The notes beneath the pieces were generated by a model that saw only the letters and a program-made list of their open reading frames with translations, searched no databases and was not told where the DNA came from. Below are positions 35,055-45,917 of a stretch of DNA of 64,000 nt, in pieces; the first letter of the stretch is position 1; every line of letters begins with the position of its first letter. Source of the DNA: Euborellia annulipes (taxonomy: Eukaryota; Arthropoda; Insecta; Dermaptera; Anisolabididae); assembly GCA_023213315.1 (NCBI GenBank), contig JAKCPI010004471.1, positions 248,001 to 312,000 on the forward strand, in the 5' to 3' direction. The position numbers were made by a program, and so were the translations under genes.

Positions 35055-35200
35055 AATTATTAGGAGAATTTAATTATAGACCACATTTTTGTATTAAATA
35101 TTTTTTAAAAATATATAAATACTGTACAACGTTTCAACTGCTTATTATGCAGCCGTTATCAAGTACTGTGTCTATAATTAAAAATTCTCCTAATAATAAT
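35055..35200 (-). mobile_element. Foldback Penelope-like end (inferred)
   Basis: ATTATTAGGAGAATTTAATTATAGAC-type arm (35059) pairs with GTCTATAATTAAAAATTCTC (35170-35190). On the minus strand the interior reads GTACTTGATAACGGCTGC, GCAGTTGAAACGTTGTAC, the same block as 5888-5925. Confidence 0.5.
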
Positions 35201-35512
35201 ATTTCAAACCACCAAAGCTTTAAAAAACACATTCGGTATGTAAATGTTTAATTATTTTATTTAACATATATTTTAATTTTTGCTAAGGACCCGGGAAGAA
35301 GTACAGTCGGTGGCAATAAAAGCCCCTTTAGCCTTGTATTTAGACAACCAAAACGCTTAAAGGCTGGAAACGCCGTCTCAAAAATAATTATTCACCTTCA
35401 TTTGATTATTTAATTGCTATAAAAATGAAATTTGGGCGTCAGGGGCACAGGTCTCAAGTTTTTCCGCTGGTGGGCTGGGGTTGAACATGCCTGTATATAG
35501 ATAAATGTTTTT

Positions 35513-36298
35513 ACTTTCTCTTACCTATATTGTAATATATAGAGAGAAAGTATTGAGATCATGTTAAAAATTCGATGTCTATGTCGTTGATGGATATAAT
35601 TGTTTTGAGGTCCCCTGAGTTCAAAAAAGTGGTCCAAATTGGTGTGTGTGTAAAGATTTTAAGCATGAAAGAATTGAGCTGTTATTGAAATTTTATGTTT
35701 AATTTAAGTACCCTCCCGGACACTCAAAATAAGCTTTTGAACAAAATTGGCCGAAAAGTACTAGTACTTTACTGAAGTACTTTTTCAATTTTTTTCGAAA
35801 TTCTCAAAATTGCCTCTAACGATTTTGATTAATATTCATAAATAAACTATTTTTTGATGCTCTTTAAAATTTATCTCATTTTGACCTGGAAATTGTTTGA
35901 AGTACACTTTACTGATGTAGTATTTCAGATTTTTTAAATTCATTTTTCGACTCTTCCTTTCATAGAGCCAATGGCAAATCCCTATGGGGATTTGCATTTT
36001 AATTTCGATTCAATAGAGGGTCCGCTTTGGAATTTTTTTACACATTTAAATTTCCAATTCTCATGAATTTTGTATTTATTCCATATTGTATATAAAATAG
36101 TCAAATATGAGATTAAAATTTTGAAAAATAACCGTAGTTTATTTCAACCTTATACCCTTATTTAAAACTCATGTTTGAAAATAAAAACTAAATATCGACA
36201 CAAAAAAATCTGGCGTGACAAGCACAGTACACAACTTCCAATTACCGAAGCTAAGAGAAAGTTCCAGTGTGCTGTCCGACCAGTTACACCAAATTTTT
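35513..36298 (+). mobile_element. H element, full-length reference copy
   Basis: H1 hairpin 35513-35551 (ACTTTCTCTTACCTATAT ... ATATATAGAGAGAAAGT), interior with GTTTTGAGGTCCCCTGAGTT, AAAGTACTAGTACTTTACTG and TCTAACGATTTTGATTAAT, and H2 palindrome 36202-36298 (AAAAAATCTGGCGTGACAAG ... CGACCAGTTACACCAAATTT). H1 begins with ACTTTCTCTTACC and the centre of H2 reads its reverse complement, so the element has both terminal inverted repeats and two hairpins. No reading frame, no poly-A tail and no target duplication identified. Superfamily unknown. Confidence 0.75.
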
Positions 36299-36299
36299 A

Positions 36300-36880
36300 A
36301 CTTTACCACATTAGTTAAATATTTAAACCAAGTTAGCAATAATCAATTAAAATGATAAAGCAAACATAAAGTTGATAAAACAAACGTTGAAGGCTTAACC
36401 ATCAACCAAATCTTGATACAGTATTTGATATTTTGAAATGTGATTTGGGCCCGTCCTCAGTCAATATTTTCAAATATCAAAGAGCGGAGAGTGTCGAGTC
36501 AGGAGTATAGCAATTTCCTGGACTCTGTTATTCCGACCCTCCGCTCCGGAGTTTCCGTCCTTAGAAGCCACTCTTTTTTTCCTCGCCAGTTCATTCTCTA
36601 TAATACTTCTAGAAGCATTTAAATTATTTTTGCAAAAGATCCCATCACATTCTAATAAAACCCAAGTGATTTATACCTTATAACATCAAAAGATATTTTC
36701 ACTCTTATTTTTTTTATTTCACCCTGAAATCGAAAATTATATAAATAATTTAACTAGATGAAAAGAAAACATATGGATTGAGACCACAAATTAGCCGAAC
36801 TAATACTAACATCCCTGTATAATTTTTTCACACAATAGTAGAGAAAAAATTTAATTGATTTAAACTTTCAAGATTGTTAT
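36300..36880. other. AT-rich DNA; GC-richer patch at 36440-36600
   Basis: The patch contains a 60-codon open frame without a recognisable motif. I see no splice context supporting an exon. Confidence 0.4.
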
Positions 36881-36908
36881 TATCTATACTATTATATAAA
36901 AGACAATC

Positions 36909-36953
<45 letters not shown>

Positions 36954-37135
36954 AACGCATAGACTCCGAAACTACTGGACCGATTTTCATGGAGTTTTTT
37001 TTAATGGGTAGGGAATTTTCCGGGGGTGGTTTTAGGCTATCATTATATCGAATTAGGGGTAGGGAACCCCCCTTTTTGGGGGTTATCTATTACCCCATAG
37101 CAAAGCATTGGAAAACAGGATCTAACTCGCTTTAT

Positions 37136-39594
37136 GAAAAATATATTTATCAAATCTTTAAAATGAAAAATAAAAACTCTTCCTCCCCCTAACAATTCGA
37201 CATTTGAAAAGATTTTTCCGCTCTGCGCCCCCCACCCCCCCCCCTAAAATTTATTTTTTATTCGATTTTAATAAAATTTAAAATGACGCTTTCTTAGGGT
37301 GTAAATAATTGAAAAATGGTATTTTAGACCCCAGAAAGTTCAATCACCCCCCTGACCCCCCCCCCTGAAATTTATTTTTCATTCGATTTTAATAAAATTT
37401 AAAATGACGCTTTCTTAGGGTGTAAATAATTGAAAAATGGTATTTTAGACATCAGAAAGTTCAATTACCCCCCTGACCCCCCTAAAATTTATTTTTCATT
37501 CGATTTTAATAAAATTTAAAATGACGCTTTCTTAGGGTGTAAATAATTGAAAAATGGTATTTTAGACATCAGAAAGTTCAATTACCCCCCTGACCCCCCC
37601 CTAAAATTTATTTTTCATTCGATTTTAATAAAATTTAAAATGACGCTTTCTTAGGGTGTAAATAATTGAAAAATGGTATTTTAGACATCAGAAAGTTCAT
37701 TCACCCCCCTGACCCCCCCTGAAATTTATTTTTCATTCGATTTTAATAAAATTTAAAATGACGCTTTCTTAGGGTGTAAATAATTGAAAAATGGTATTTT
37801 AGACCCCAGAAAGTTCAATCACCCCCCTGACCCCCCTGAAATTTATTTTTCATTCGATTTTAATAAAATTTAAAATGACGCTTTCTTAGGGTGTAAATAA
37901 TTGAAAAATGGTATTTTAGACATCAGAAAGTTCATTCACCCCCCTGACCCCCCCTAAAATTTATTTTTCATTCGATTTTAATAAAATTTAAAATGACGCT
38001 TTCTTAGGGTGTAAATAATTGAAAAATGGTATTTTAGACCCCAGAAAGTTCAATCACTCCCCTGACCCCCCCTAAAATTTATTTTTTATTCGATTTTAAT
38101 AAAATTTAAAATGACGCTTTCTTAGGGTGTAAATAATTGAAAAATGGTATTTTAGACATCAGAAAGTTCAATCACCCCCCTGACCCCCCTGAAATTTATT
38201 TTTCATTCGATTTTAATAAAATTTAAAATGACGCTTTCTTAGGGTGTAAATAATTGAAAAATGGTATTTTAGACCCCAGAAAGTTCAATCACCCCCCTGA
38301 CCCCCCTAAAATTTATTTTTTATTCGATTTTAATAAAATTTAAAATGACGCTTTCTTAGGGTGTAAATAATTGAAAAATGGTATTTTAGACCCCAGAAAG
38401 TTCAATCACCCCCCTGACCCCCCCCTGAAATTTATTTTTCATTCGATTTTAATAAAATTTAAAATGACGCTTTCTTAGGGTGTAAATAATTGAAAAATGG
38501 TATTTTAGACATCAGAAAGTTCAATTACCCCCTGACCCCCCCTAAAATTTATTTTTCATTCGATTTTAATAAAATTTAAAATGACGCTTTCTTAGGGTGT
38601 AAATAATTGAAAAATGGTATTTTAGACATCAGAAAGTTCATTCACCCCCTGACCCCCCTGAAATTTATTTTTCATTCGATTTTAATAAAATTTAAAATGA
38701 CGCTTTCTTAGGGTGTAAATAATTGAAAAATGGTATTTTAGACCCCAGAAAGTTCAATCACCCCCCTGACCCCCCCCTGAAATTTATTTTTCATTCGATT
38801 TTAATAAAATTTAAAATGACGCTTTCTTAGGGTGTAAATAATTGAAAAATGGTATTTTAGACATCAGAAAGTTCATTCACCCCCCTGACCCCCCCCTAAA
38901 ATTTATTTTTCATTCGATTTTAATAAAATTTAAAATGACGCTTTCTTAGGGTGTAAATAATTGAAAAATGGTATTTTAGACCCCAGAAAGTTCAATCACT
39001 CCCCTGACCCCCCTAAAATTTATTTTTTATTCGATTTTAATAAAATTTAAAATGACGCTTTCTTAGGGTGTAAATAATTGAAAAATGGTATTTTAGACAT
39101 CAGAAAGTTCAATCACCCCCCTGACCCCCCTGAAATTTATTTTTCATTCGATTTTAATAAAATTTAAAATGACGCTTTCTTAGGGTGTAAATAATTGAAA
39201 AATGGTATTTTAGACATCAGAAAGTTCAATCACCCCCCTGACCCCCCTGAAATTTATTTTTCATTCGATTTTAATAAAATTTAAAATGACGCTTTCTTAG
39301 GGTGTAAATAATTGAAAAATGGTATTTTAGACATCAGAAAGTTCATTCACCCCCCTGACCCCCCCTGAAATTTATTTTTCATTCGATTTTAATAAAATTT
39401 AAAATGACGCTTTCTTAGGGTGTAAATAATTGAAAAATGGTATTTTAGACATCAGAAAGTTCAATCACCCCCCTGACCCCCCCTGAAATTTATTTTTCAT
39501 TCGATTTTAATAAAATTTAAAATGACGCTTTCTTAGGGTGTAAATAATTGAAAAATATATTAATCAAATATTTAAAATAAAAAATAAAAACTCT
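37136..39594 (+). repeat. Minisatellite, 20 units of 116-121 bp, flanked by direct repeats
   Basis: The landmark GACGCTTTCTTAGGG occurs 20 times, first at 37285 and last at 39524, with spacing of 116-121 bp. Length variation lies in the C-runs of CACCCCCCTGACCCCCC. Units fall in two types at one site (AGACCCCAG or AGACATCAG), with further variants (TTCATTCACC, CAATCACTCCC). Units 4-8 and 12-16 carry the same variant order, indicating an 8-unit higher-order duplication of about 940 bp. The array is bracketed by a direct repeat of about 45 bp (GAAAAATATATTTATCAAAT at 37136; GAAAAATATATTAATCAAAT at 39549). Confidence 0.93.
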
Positions 39595-39673
39595 TTTTCA
39601 TAATTAATTAAAATACATTTATCTGGACAACTCTTAGTCATATCCCGAGACGCCGCCCGCCAGGGCCTAGCGG

Positions 39674-39700
39674 GGTAGGGTTGCCGAAGGCAACCCTACC
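39674..39700 (+). repeat. Helitron 3' subterminal hairpin
   Basis: GGTAGGGTTGCC, loop GAA, GGCAACCCTACC: a perfect 12-bp stem 4 nt before the terminal CTAG, in the expected position for the Helitron transposition terminator. Confidence 0.9.
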
Positions 39701-39779
39701 GCAGCTAGTTACTAATAAAAGACATGGAATTAATCGGATCTTAGTTTTTAGTTAGTAACTAATAAGACAAATTAACTAT

Positions 39780-39835
39780 AAACAATTACAACGTTTCGGT
39801 CACTATTTCTACACCCGTCATCAGGTGTGTATTCA
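39780..39835 (-). mobile_element. Penelope-like end fragment with hammerhead-like core
   Basis: Minus strand: CTGATGA (39818-39824), a GGT/ACC-closed loop of about 20 nt, GAAA (39794-39797), then CGTTGTAATTG. No inverted partner found nearby. Confidence 0.4.
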
Positions 39836-39974
39836 CTATTTAGCGTTTAAGAATACAACACATGACAGAGGTGAAATAGTGGTTGGCTTCCCGTCCCAAG
39901 CGAGAAAAATTTATTCTAGCTAAGACCCAAAGTGTGGTATAAGGCTTAGGTGAAATTAGAAACAGTTTTGCTTA

Positions 39975-41513
39975 CCCAGGTAGAAATTCAACCTTAAAAC
40001 TAGCTAATATTAAGCTAATTTTCTAAGTTTAAGCTTAAAATTAGCTAACAAAATTAGCTTAGTTTAAGCTTATTTTGTAACGCTTTTCTAAGCTAGCAGC
40101 AAGCTTACCGAATTAGCTTAAAATTAGCTAAAAAAACTAGCTAAAAATAAGGTTGTTTTGTTAGCTTAAAATAAGCTTGAAATTAGCTTAAAATAAGCTT
40201 AAAATTAGCTAACAAAACTAGCTAAGGGCAAGGTTGTTTTGTTAGCTTAAAATAAGCTTGGAATTAGCTAACAAAACTAGCTAAGGGCAAGGTATGGTAT
40301 TTTGAGTTAAAAAAAAAGTATTTGCAAAAAATAAAATTTTTATTTAAAATATTTTTCCAACACAAACAAAAGATATAAAATACATATATATGGACCATTT
40401 ATTTTGAAAGTGGTGTAAGTCCACTTTTTACAAAAAATGAGAAATCACATAATTTATCAATATATATTTATTTTTAAAACATTCAGTTAATAAATCACCA
40501 TGTTATATTCTTTATGAAACCAAGCACTTAGCACTGGACCTAAAAATCTAAAAAAAAATATTTAATCATTTAAGCTTATTTCTTATTTATTTTATATGTA
40601 ATAAATATACTTACATAAATGATGAATAGCGTCTTTCAGGGGGGGGGAGGCAAAAGAGATATTTAAAAAATTAGTTTGCACTCCTCGAATTTTTAAAACA
40701 CAAATTTAAATTCTAAAAAAAAAATTCACGATCCTATCAGGCCTAAAGTTTAGAGTAGACTAACCTGACCAAAGCTGCCTGTGTCCACTCTAACTGTAAA
40801 TTCTTTTGTTTACAAATGCTTCCTTTTTGGGTTTTTCCAGGTAGGCAGGAGGTCTTTTTTTTTTAAATTATAAATAAAAGAGTTAAAATTCAAGAATAAT
40901 ATTAGATTACTATTTACACTCATTCTAAGTAATTAAAAAATTCATTATTTAAATTTTATTTCATATACTGATACTCTGCCAAATTTATATTTATTAAGAA
41001 TAATTATTCAAAATGATTTTTCTCAAATTAAAATTTTTTTTATATACATTTGATAGAAGAGCAGGTGCTATGGGGGAGAGGGGAAGGGGGTTTGCCTGCG
41101 GCCCTGGTCAGTACCTTAAGATAAAAGTAATTACTTATTCGAATACAATACAACCTTATAGTATCAATGGAATGTAAGGTTGCTTTAAGCTAGATATCCA
41201 AGATAAAAACGAACCTTGAAATTAGCTTAGAAAACTAGCTAAAAACAAGCTAATAATAAGCTAAAAACAAGCTAATAATAAGCTAAAAACAAGCTAATAA
41301 TAAGCTAGAAATAAGATAGCAGCAACCTAAGGAAACTAGCTAATAACAAGCTAATAATAAGCTAATAACAAGCTAATAATAAGCTAATAATAAGCTAATA
41401 ATAAGCTAATAATAAGGTAGAAATAAGCTTAAAAAACTATCTTAGACTCTAAGCTTAAATAAAGCTAATTCTAAGCTAATAACTTGTCCGACTAAGATAA
41501 ATTTCTACCTGGG
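39975..41513 (+). mobile_element. Novel TTA-flanked element with AGCTAA subterminal arrays
   Basis: Exact terminal inverted repeat CCCAGGTAGAAATT / AATTTCTACCTGGG, flanked by TTA (39972-39974, 41514-41516). The related sequence at about 2435-2465 (ACTTTGTTTATTTTTTTGAA) is the unoccupied site, which fixes the boundaries. Each end carries about 300 bp of clustered AGCTAA/AGCTTA motifs (39990-40290 and 41190-41480). On the right they resolve into an 11/22-bp tandem (AAGCTAATAAT, AAGCTAAAAAC). The middle (40300-41180) is AT-rich with no transposase. A 3-bp target site plus dense subterminal repeats recalls CACTA-type elements, but the termini are not CACTA, so I leave the superfamily open. Confidence 0.75.
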
Positions 41514-41592
41514 TTATTATTATTATTTTTTTTTTTTTGAAATTTTTAAATTTTTATTATTTAACCAATGAAGTACGTGGCTGTTGATTTAT

Positions 41593-41974
41593 GCACAAGG
41601 AAGGAAGCAGGTGCAGCCAAAATTAAAGCCTCCGATTTTGTTACAATTAATGAGACGTTTCGAGAAAACTTTATTTCCTCATCATCAGTCTTTCAAATTG
41701 TATTTGTCCCGGAGTTGTTAAAAGGGCACAATACATTTATTATGTATTTTCTTTATGGGTGTGTTATTCATTGACTTGTTCAGTGAGAATTCACTGAACA
41801 AGTCACACCCATAAAGAAAATACATAATAAATGTATTGTGCCCTTTTAACAACTCCGGGACAAATACAATTTGAAAGACTGATGATGAGGAAATAAAGTT
41901 TTCTCGAAACGTCTCATTAATTGTAACAAAATCGGAGGCTTTAATTTTGGCTGCACCTGCTTCCTTCCTTGTGC
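41593..41974. mobile_element. Near-perfect ~380-bp palindrome (paired Penelope-like ends)
   Basis: Everything from GCACAAGGAAGGAAGCAGG (41593) to the centre at 41787-41790 is repeated inverted up to 41974. The only obvious asymmetry is about 8 extra bases (TTATTCAT) in the left arm. Each arm holds the hammerhead-like core: plus CTGATGA 41879-41885, stem GAGGAAA/TTTTCTC with loop TAAAG, GAAA 41906-41909. Minus: CTGATGA 41682-41688, GAAA 41658-41661. The 68-codon frame across the left arm is a by-product. Confidence 0.85.
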
Positions 41975-42130
41975 TTTTTATTATTTAGCTTTAATTATTT
42001 TAATTTTTAATATTTATTTTAATTAATTTTTAATAATTTTGTAAATGATGCCTTTATTAAGTTGCTAACTTTATAAAACTTTTCTCAGATAGCTATATGT
42101 AAATTTTATTTGAAAAACTCATTTTTTTGA

Positions 42131-42240
42131 GTAAAATTATTTAGTATATGTGAGGTTTCACTAAGTTATAAATAAAAGAAATATTGAATTTCTAACTCTA
42201 TATATTTCGGGCTATTAACCCATCTTCAGGAGTACATGTG
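42131..42240 (-). mobile_element. Penelope-like end with well-formed core
   Basis: Minus strand: CTGAAGA (42223-42229), T, stem GGGTT/AGCCC type hairpin, GAAA (42205-42208), TATATAGAG, and then the 40-mer AACTTAGTGAAACCTCACAT that forms the palindrome at 31447-31547. The two loci are therefore the same family. Confidence 0.55.
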
Positions 42241-42464
42241 ACTGAGCGAATAAAAGAGAATAGATGCTACCAGGCAGGCTTATTTTTTTGACTTTAAGTT
42301 TAAGCGCGTTCTTGTTTACGATATCGATGATTTGCTATCTGGCGGATAAGTATTCTAATTTGATTAGAACTGAAACAACTTACCCTTAACACACCAAGGC
42401 CAGATTAAAGCCGAGCGTCATCAGTTTTCATTTCAAAAATAATTCCAAGTATCTTAATAATTTA

Positions 42465-42685
42465 ACTATGCTCAGGGGCCCACATCTTGTGGGTACGTGG
42501 ATGGCGACCACGAGCTACCCGAGCTGGGACTGGGTCCTTCTGTTGTTCACATGACTGTCCCTTCCTTCTATATTTTAAACAGGCGTCAGACCGTGCGACG
42601 GGTCGGCCTGTTCTATTTCTTACGGTCGCAAAAAAACTCATTCCGCCGACCCCGCATTGCGGGGATAGGGCTAGGAAAGAAGAAG
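42465..42685 (+). mobile_element. SINE A, full-length copy with 14-bp TSD
   Basis: ATCTTAATAATTTA duplicated at 42451-42464 and 42686-42699. Body from GCTCAGGGGCCCACATC through GACGGGTCGGCCTGTTCTAT to the AGAAGAAG tail. Confidence 0.88.
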
Positions 42686-42699
42686 ATCTTAATAATTTA

Positions 42700-43790
42700 T
42701 TATTATTTTATTTTTTAATTTTCGAAAATGAGTAATCTCTATTTGAGACTACTCGTATGAAATTTAATTTTCTTGACTTCTCTTTATTTATTTAGTCAAC
42801 ATTTTTGTCTTAAAGTTTTTCATTTTATAAAAGTATATTAGAACTTTTTTTTTTCTTGGCATGTATATATCAAAAGAAGTGGTAAAGTTTTCAATATAAA
42901 ATAAAAGTACTAATCGAGGCCGAGTTCATTTAGCCTGGGGGTGGTTTGGCACGCCCAGGTAAAATATATTAGCATGGTGGGTTTGTTTCATTAAGGCGTG
43001 AAGGGGTTGGCTGGCCATTCGGTTGTTCCTTAGGCTCGTGTTCCTTTTAGGCTGGATTTGACGAGCCTCCAGGGAAATCGTCCTCCTCGAATTCATTCCT
43101 TTCCTTCGGCTTGTCCGCCCTTTAGCTCCTACTTCTTCCTTCCATAGAGAAATTGCGCAGCCCGCAACAGAACAGCAGCAGCAGCAGCCCACTTGCCGAC
43201 AACCCATCATAACAACTACAACCTTATTTTCCTTTCAACTCGTTCCTTCACTCTCACGGCTTCTCTCTATCAGTGTTTCTCAAAATGACGAACCCAAGCA
43301 CGTATCGAGTTTTTCATTTCTGAAAACTTAATAGAAATATCTTAACATTTCAATAATATCTAAAAATCTCTGGTTGGTGGATCATCTTATAAAACAATTT
43401 TTCAAAGCTTTTAGTAATTTAATATGTTTTCAACCTTTCTTTTTTTTTCATAAACGCCATAGCAACATCAAACTTTCATCTTATAATGCTAAAAAATAAG
43501 ATAAAAGATTTAAAGAGTTAAACAAAAGCATTCTTAATACCTTCAGAATTTTCTCCTTTGTTTTATGCGATTATACCTAAAAGGAAGAAAATATTATATA
43601 TCTATAAAAAAATCCATATCACCTTTTTATTTCAGAATAATATTATTAATATATAAATTATTATAACTGTTTTGCCTTTTTAAGTAAAATAAAAAAAAAA
43701 TAAAAAAAAATTTCCACTCACCCAAGACTGTGGATTTAACAATAGTTAGGAATGGGAGACCTTATTCAGTAGGTTTAAAGAAACAAAATA
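42700..43790. other. Mostly unique DNA with a GC-richer island
   Basis: The island at 42915-43270 includes (CAG)n-like AACAGCAGCAGCAGCAGCCC. A 94-codon minus-strand frame spans it without a recognisable domain. It may be regulatory or untranslated. A hAT-like start, CAGTGTTTCTCAAAATG, is visible at 43276 without a partner. Confidence 0.4.
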
Positions 43791-43794
43791 TATT

Positions 43795-44410
43795 TAAAAA
43801 TATATCTTATTTATTTATTTTCTTCCTCAAACCATAGGTTTTCACTGCCTCAGGTCTTCCTCAATAAGAAAAGAGTGGAAATTTGTGGATGCATTACAAA
43901 ACAAATTATTATAATTATTAAGATGGCATACAATTATGTACTGTATTATAATAATTTAAGCTGAAGAGAAGTTGCTGTTGATGTTATGGGATGGAAGAGA
44001 TCAAGTTTTCGGAAAAAATTTTATTTGTCGATCCTCAGTCCTGGTAGGCTTATAATTTAATTAGACACAAAGTTGTCATTGTTGTTGCGGCACATGTATA
44101 TTTTTTTATAAAAACGGGCGAGTGATTAATGCTCCGTGAGAGTATATTAGATAATTTGTGGCTAATTAAATTATAAGGCTACAAGAACTGAAGATGGACA
44201 AATAAAATACGTTTCGGACAAAATTTTATTTGTCCGAAATGTCTCTATTTGGCATCCAAACTCTCTTTATTTGCTGCACCAGTACTTGCTCTCTTCCATC
44301 CTTTAAAATAATTTGTTTTGTAATGTATCCATTCTCTTCTTACTGAAGAAGACCTACGACACAGCAGTCGAAACCTGTGGTCTGAGAAAGAAAAATAAAT
44401 AAATAAGATA
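43795..44410. mobile_element. Two nested foldbacks with hammerhead-like cores
   Basis: Outer arms: ATAAATAAATAAG-type ends, AACCATAGGTTTTCACTGCC / GCAGTCGAAACCTGTGGTCT, and ATGCATTACAAAACAAATTA / AATTTGTTTTGTAATGTATC. The outer core on the plus strand is CTGAAGA 44343-44349, GAC/GTC stem, GAAA 44370-44373. Inner arms: TTCGGAAAAAATTTTATTTG, CCTGGTAGGCTTATAATTTA. The inner plus core is CTGAAGA 44188-44194, a 13-bp stem GGACAAATAAAAT/ATTTTATTTGTCC, GAAA 44236-44239. The inner minus core is CTGAGGA 44032-44038, GAAA 44007-44010. One foldback appears to have inserted in another. Confidence 0.6.
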
Positions 44411-45895
44411 TATCGTCCTTCAATTTTTTTTCACAATTTATCCACCAAATTTAAAATAGAGTTGTGTTTACTAATAAATAACATATTGAAACATAAAACC
44501 TTGTGTTTTTTTATTTAATTTACTTGCTTTTTTATTAATCACCTAAAAAGAAACAATTCAATGATATTAATTAAATGTCGGAATTTCTCTGTCTTTATCA
44601 TTTACAGATACCCAATTTTTTTTTTTTCCTTTGAGAATAAATCACTTACTTCCACTCAATGGATTGTTGGTTGGTCCAAGACTGGAGGGAAACGTCTTAA
44701 TTATTAGATGAGATAATTTCAAAAGATTGCCGTTCGCAAGAAATCTTCCGTGCTATTATAACTGCCCCCTGTGGACTGATTCACTTTACGTTTTAATATT
44801 CAACTTCATTGTTATCCAATGAGTGGTTCTAGAGAAAGAAGCTACAAACATTTATATTTTTTTCATTCTGAAAATTTGGGGTTTGATTTTTCACGACATT
44901 TATGGTATTTTATTTTTGAATAAATTAATCCCTTTGTAAACAGAAGAGGAGGACACTTGTGTCTATTATGAATTATATAAAAAAAGACATCTGTCTACCA
45001 AAACATAAATGTTATTTGTAACTCTATTAGGCAAATGGAACGTTTTGCTGGTAGAGTAATAAAGTCTGCAATTAATGTTAGATAATTTGCTGGAGGCACG
45101 TAACGTTCTTTATTTGATCCGAGGCCAATTGACATCGACACGACATTTCGATTCGATTATGTTGTGTACAAATCTGGGTTGGTAAGATGATTGATTGAAA
45201 CGCAATTGCAAAAATTAACCATCTGACTTTTACAATTGCCCCAGGATAATCCCAAATAATTGATAAAATAATTAAATTCTTTTTTCTATAAACTTTTTTT
45301 TTTCTAAATATCAATGATTTATAATAGATCAAAATGGAGGAAAGTGAGAATGAATTTGAATTTCGTTTGTTTTTGTGAAAACGACCATGAAGCCAGTTAA
45401 GAGAGCAAAAGAGAGTTGGTCAACCCTAAAAAAGAGAAGAAGAGAGATGGAGAGATTATCGGCCACTCAAGAGACCCCGAATCAATCAATAAGCGCAGCT
45501 GACTCGCGTGAGGCGTCAACGGGCTGATCGAGGTACGGGGAGATTGGCTGGCTGACCAACAAACAACGCTGATGGCGGCCATCATCCCCCATCTGCGGCC
45601 GCAACTTAGGGCACAGAGGGCGCCCACAAACCACCCTACCCCACACCCGCCACCCACTTCCTCTTCCAAAGCTCCTTCGAAACAAAAACTCCCATCACTT
45701 ACTTCATCACTCACTAATGAGATCTGTGAACGATTGCTAAAGAAAAGGAGATTTTAATAGCCTGGAAAATAATAAAAATATTTAAGATTTAAAAAATAAC
45801 ATTTTTTTTTTTGCAAAATATTAATTTATCAGGAGCTGTGGACGTCTAATGTTTAATTAATACAACCATGATTTTCGCAGGATTCCGATTGAAAG
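44410..45895. other. Unique DNA; GC-richer patch at 45380-45730
   Basis: The patch has overlapping open frames on both strands (up to 105 codons on the minus strand) and purine-rich AAGAGAGCAAAAGAGAG blocks. There is no recognisable protein motif and no convincing splice pair. A promoter, 5' UTR or regulatory island is as likely as a coding exon. Confidence 0.4.
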
Positions 45896-45917
45896 CCTAA
45901 TCTATATATACAGGATG

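Larger units (their letters stand above)
36883..39708 (+). mobile_element. Non-autonomous Helitron carrying a minisatellite
   Basis: Starts TCTATACTATTATATAAAAG after host A (36882), followed by (TCTG)n at 36909-36949 and the phrase CTCCGAAACTACTGGACCGA, which is common near the 5' ends of arthropod Helitrons. It ends GCAGCTAG (CTAG at 39705-39708) followed by host T. A 12-bp GC-rich hairpin lies just upstream. TC start, CTAG end, subterminal hairpin and A^T insertion without duplication are all present. Almost the whole interior is a 20-unit tandem array. No Rep/helicase protein is encoded. A short reading frame at 36989-37192 has no recognisable domain. Confidence 0.88.
39900..42400 (+). 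mobile_element. Family R element, copy 3, split by insertions
   Basis: Left part: TCTAGCTAAGACCCAAAGTG, AAGGCTTAGGTGAAATTAGA. After the TTA-flanked insertion it continues with TGAAATTTTTAAATTTTTAT. It is broken again by the palindrome at 41593-41974 and resumes with TAAGTTGCTAACTTTATAAA, CAGATAGCTATATG and (about 42295) AGCGCGTTCTTGTTTACGAT, ending near GAACTGAAACAACTTACCC. Confidence 0.5.

Noticed and set aside
36440..36622. 60-codon open frame with moderately complex composition
   Set aside because: No motif, no splice context and no similarity that I can recognise.
37240..39560. Tandem array considered as CRISPR-like or as centromeric satellite
   Set aside because: Units are contiguous without spacers and the array is bounded by Helitron ends, so it is a minisatellite within a transposon.
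45397..45757. Overlapping open frames on both strands up to 105 codons
   Set aside because: No motif, and the frames are open on both strands because the patch is GC-richer. Kept only as a candidate island.
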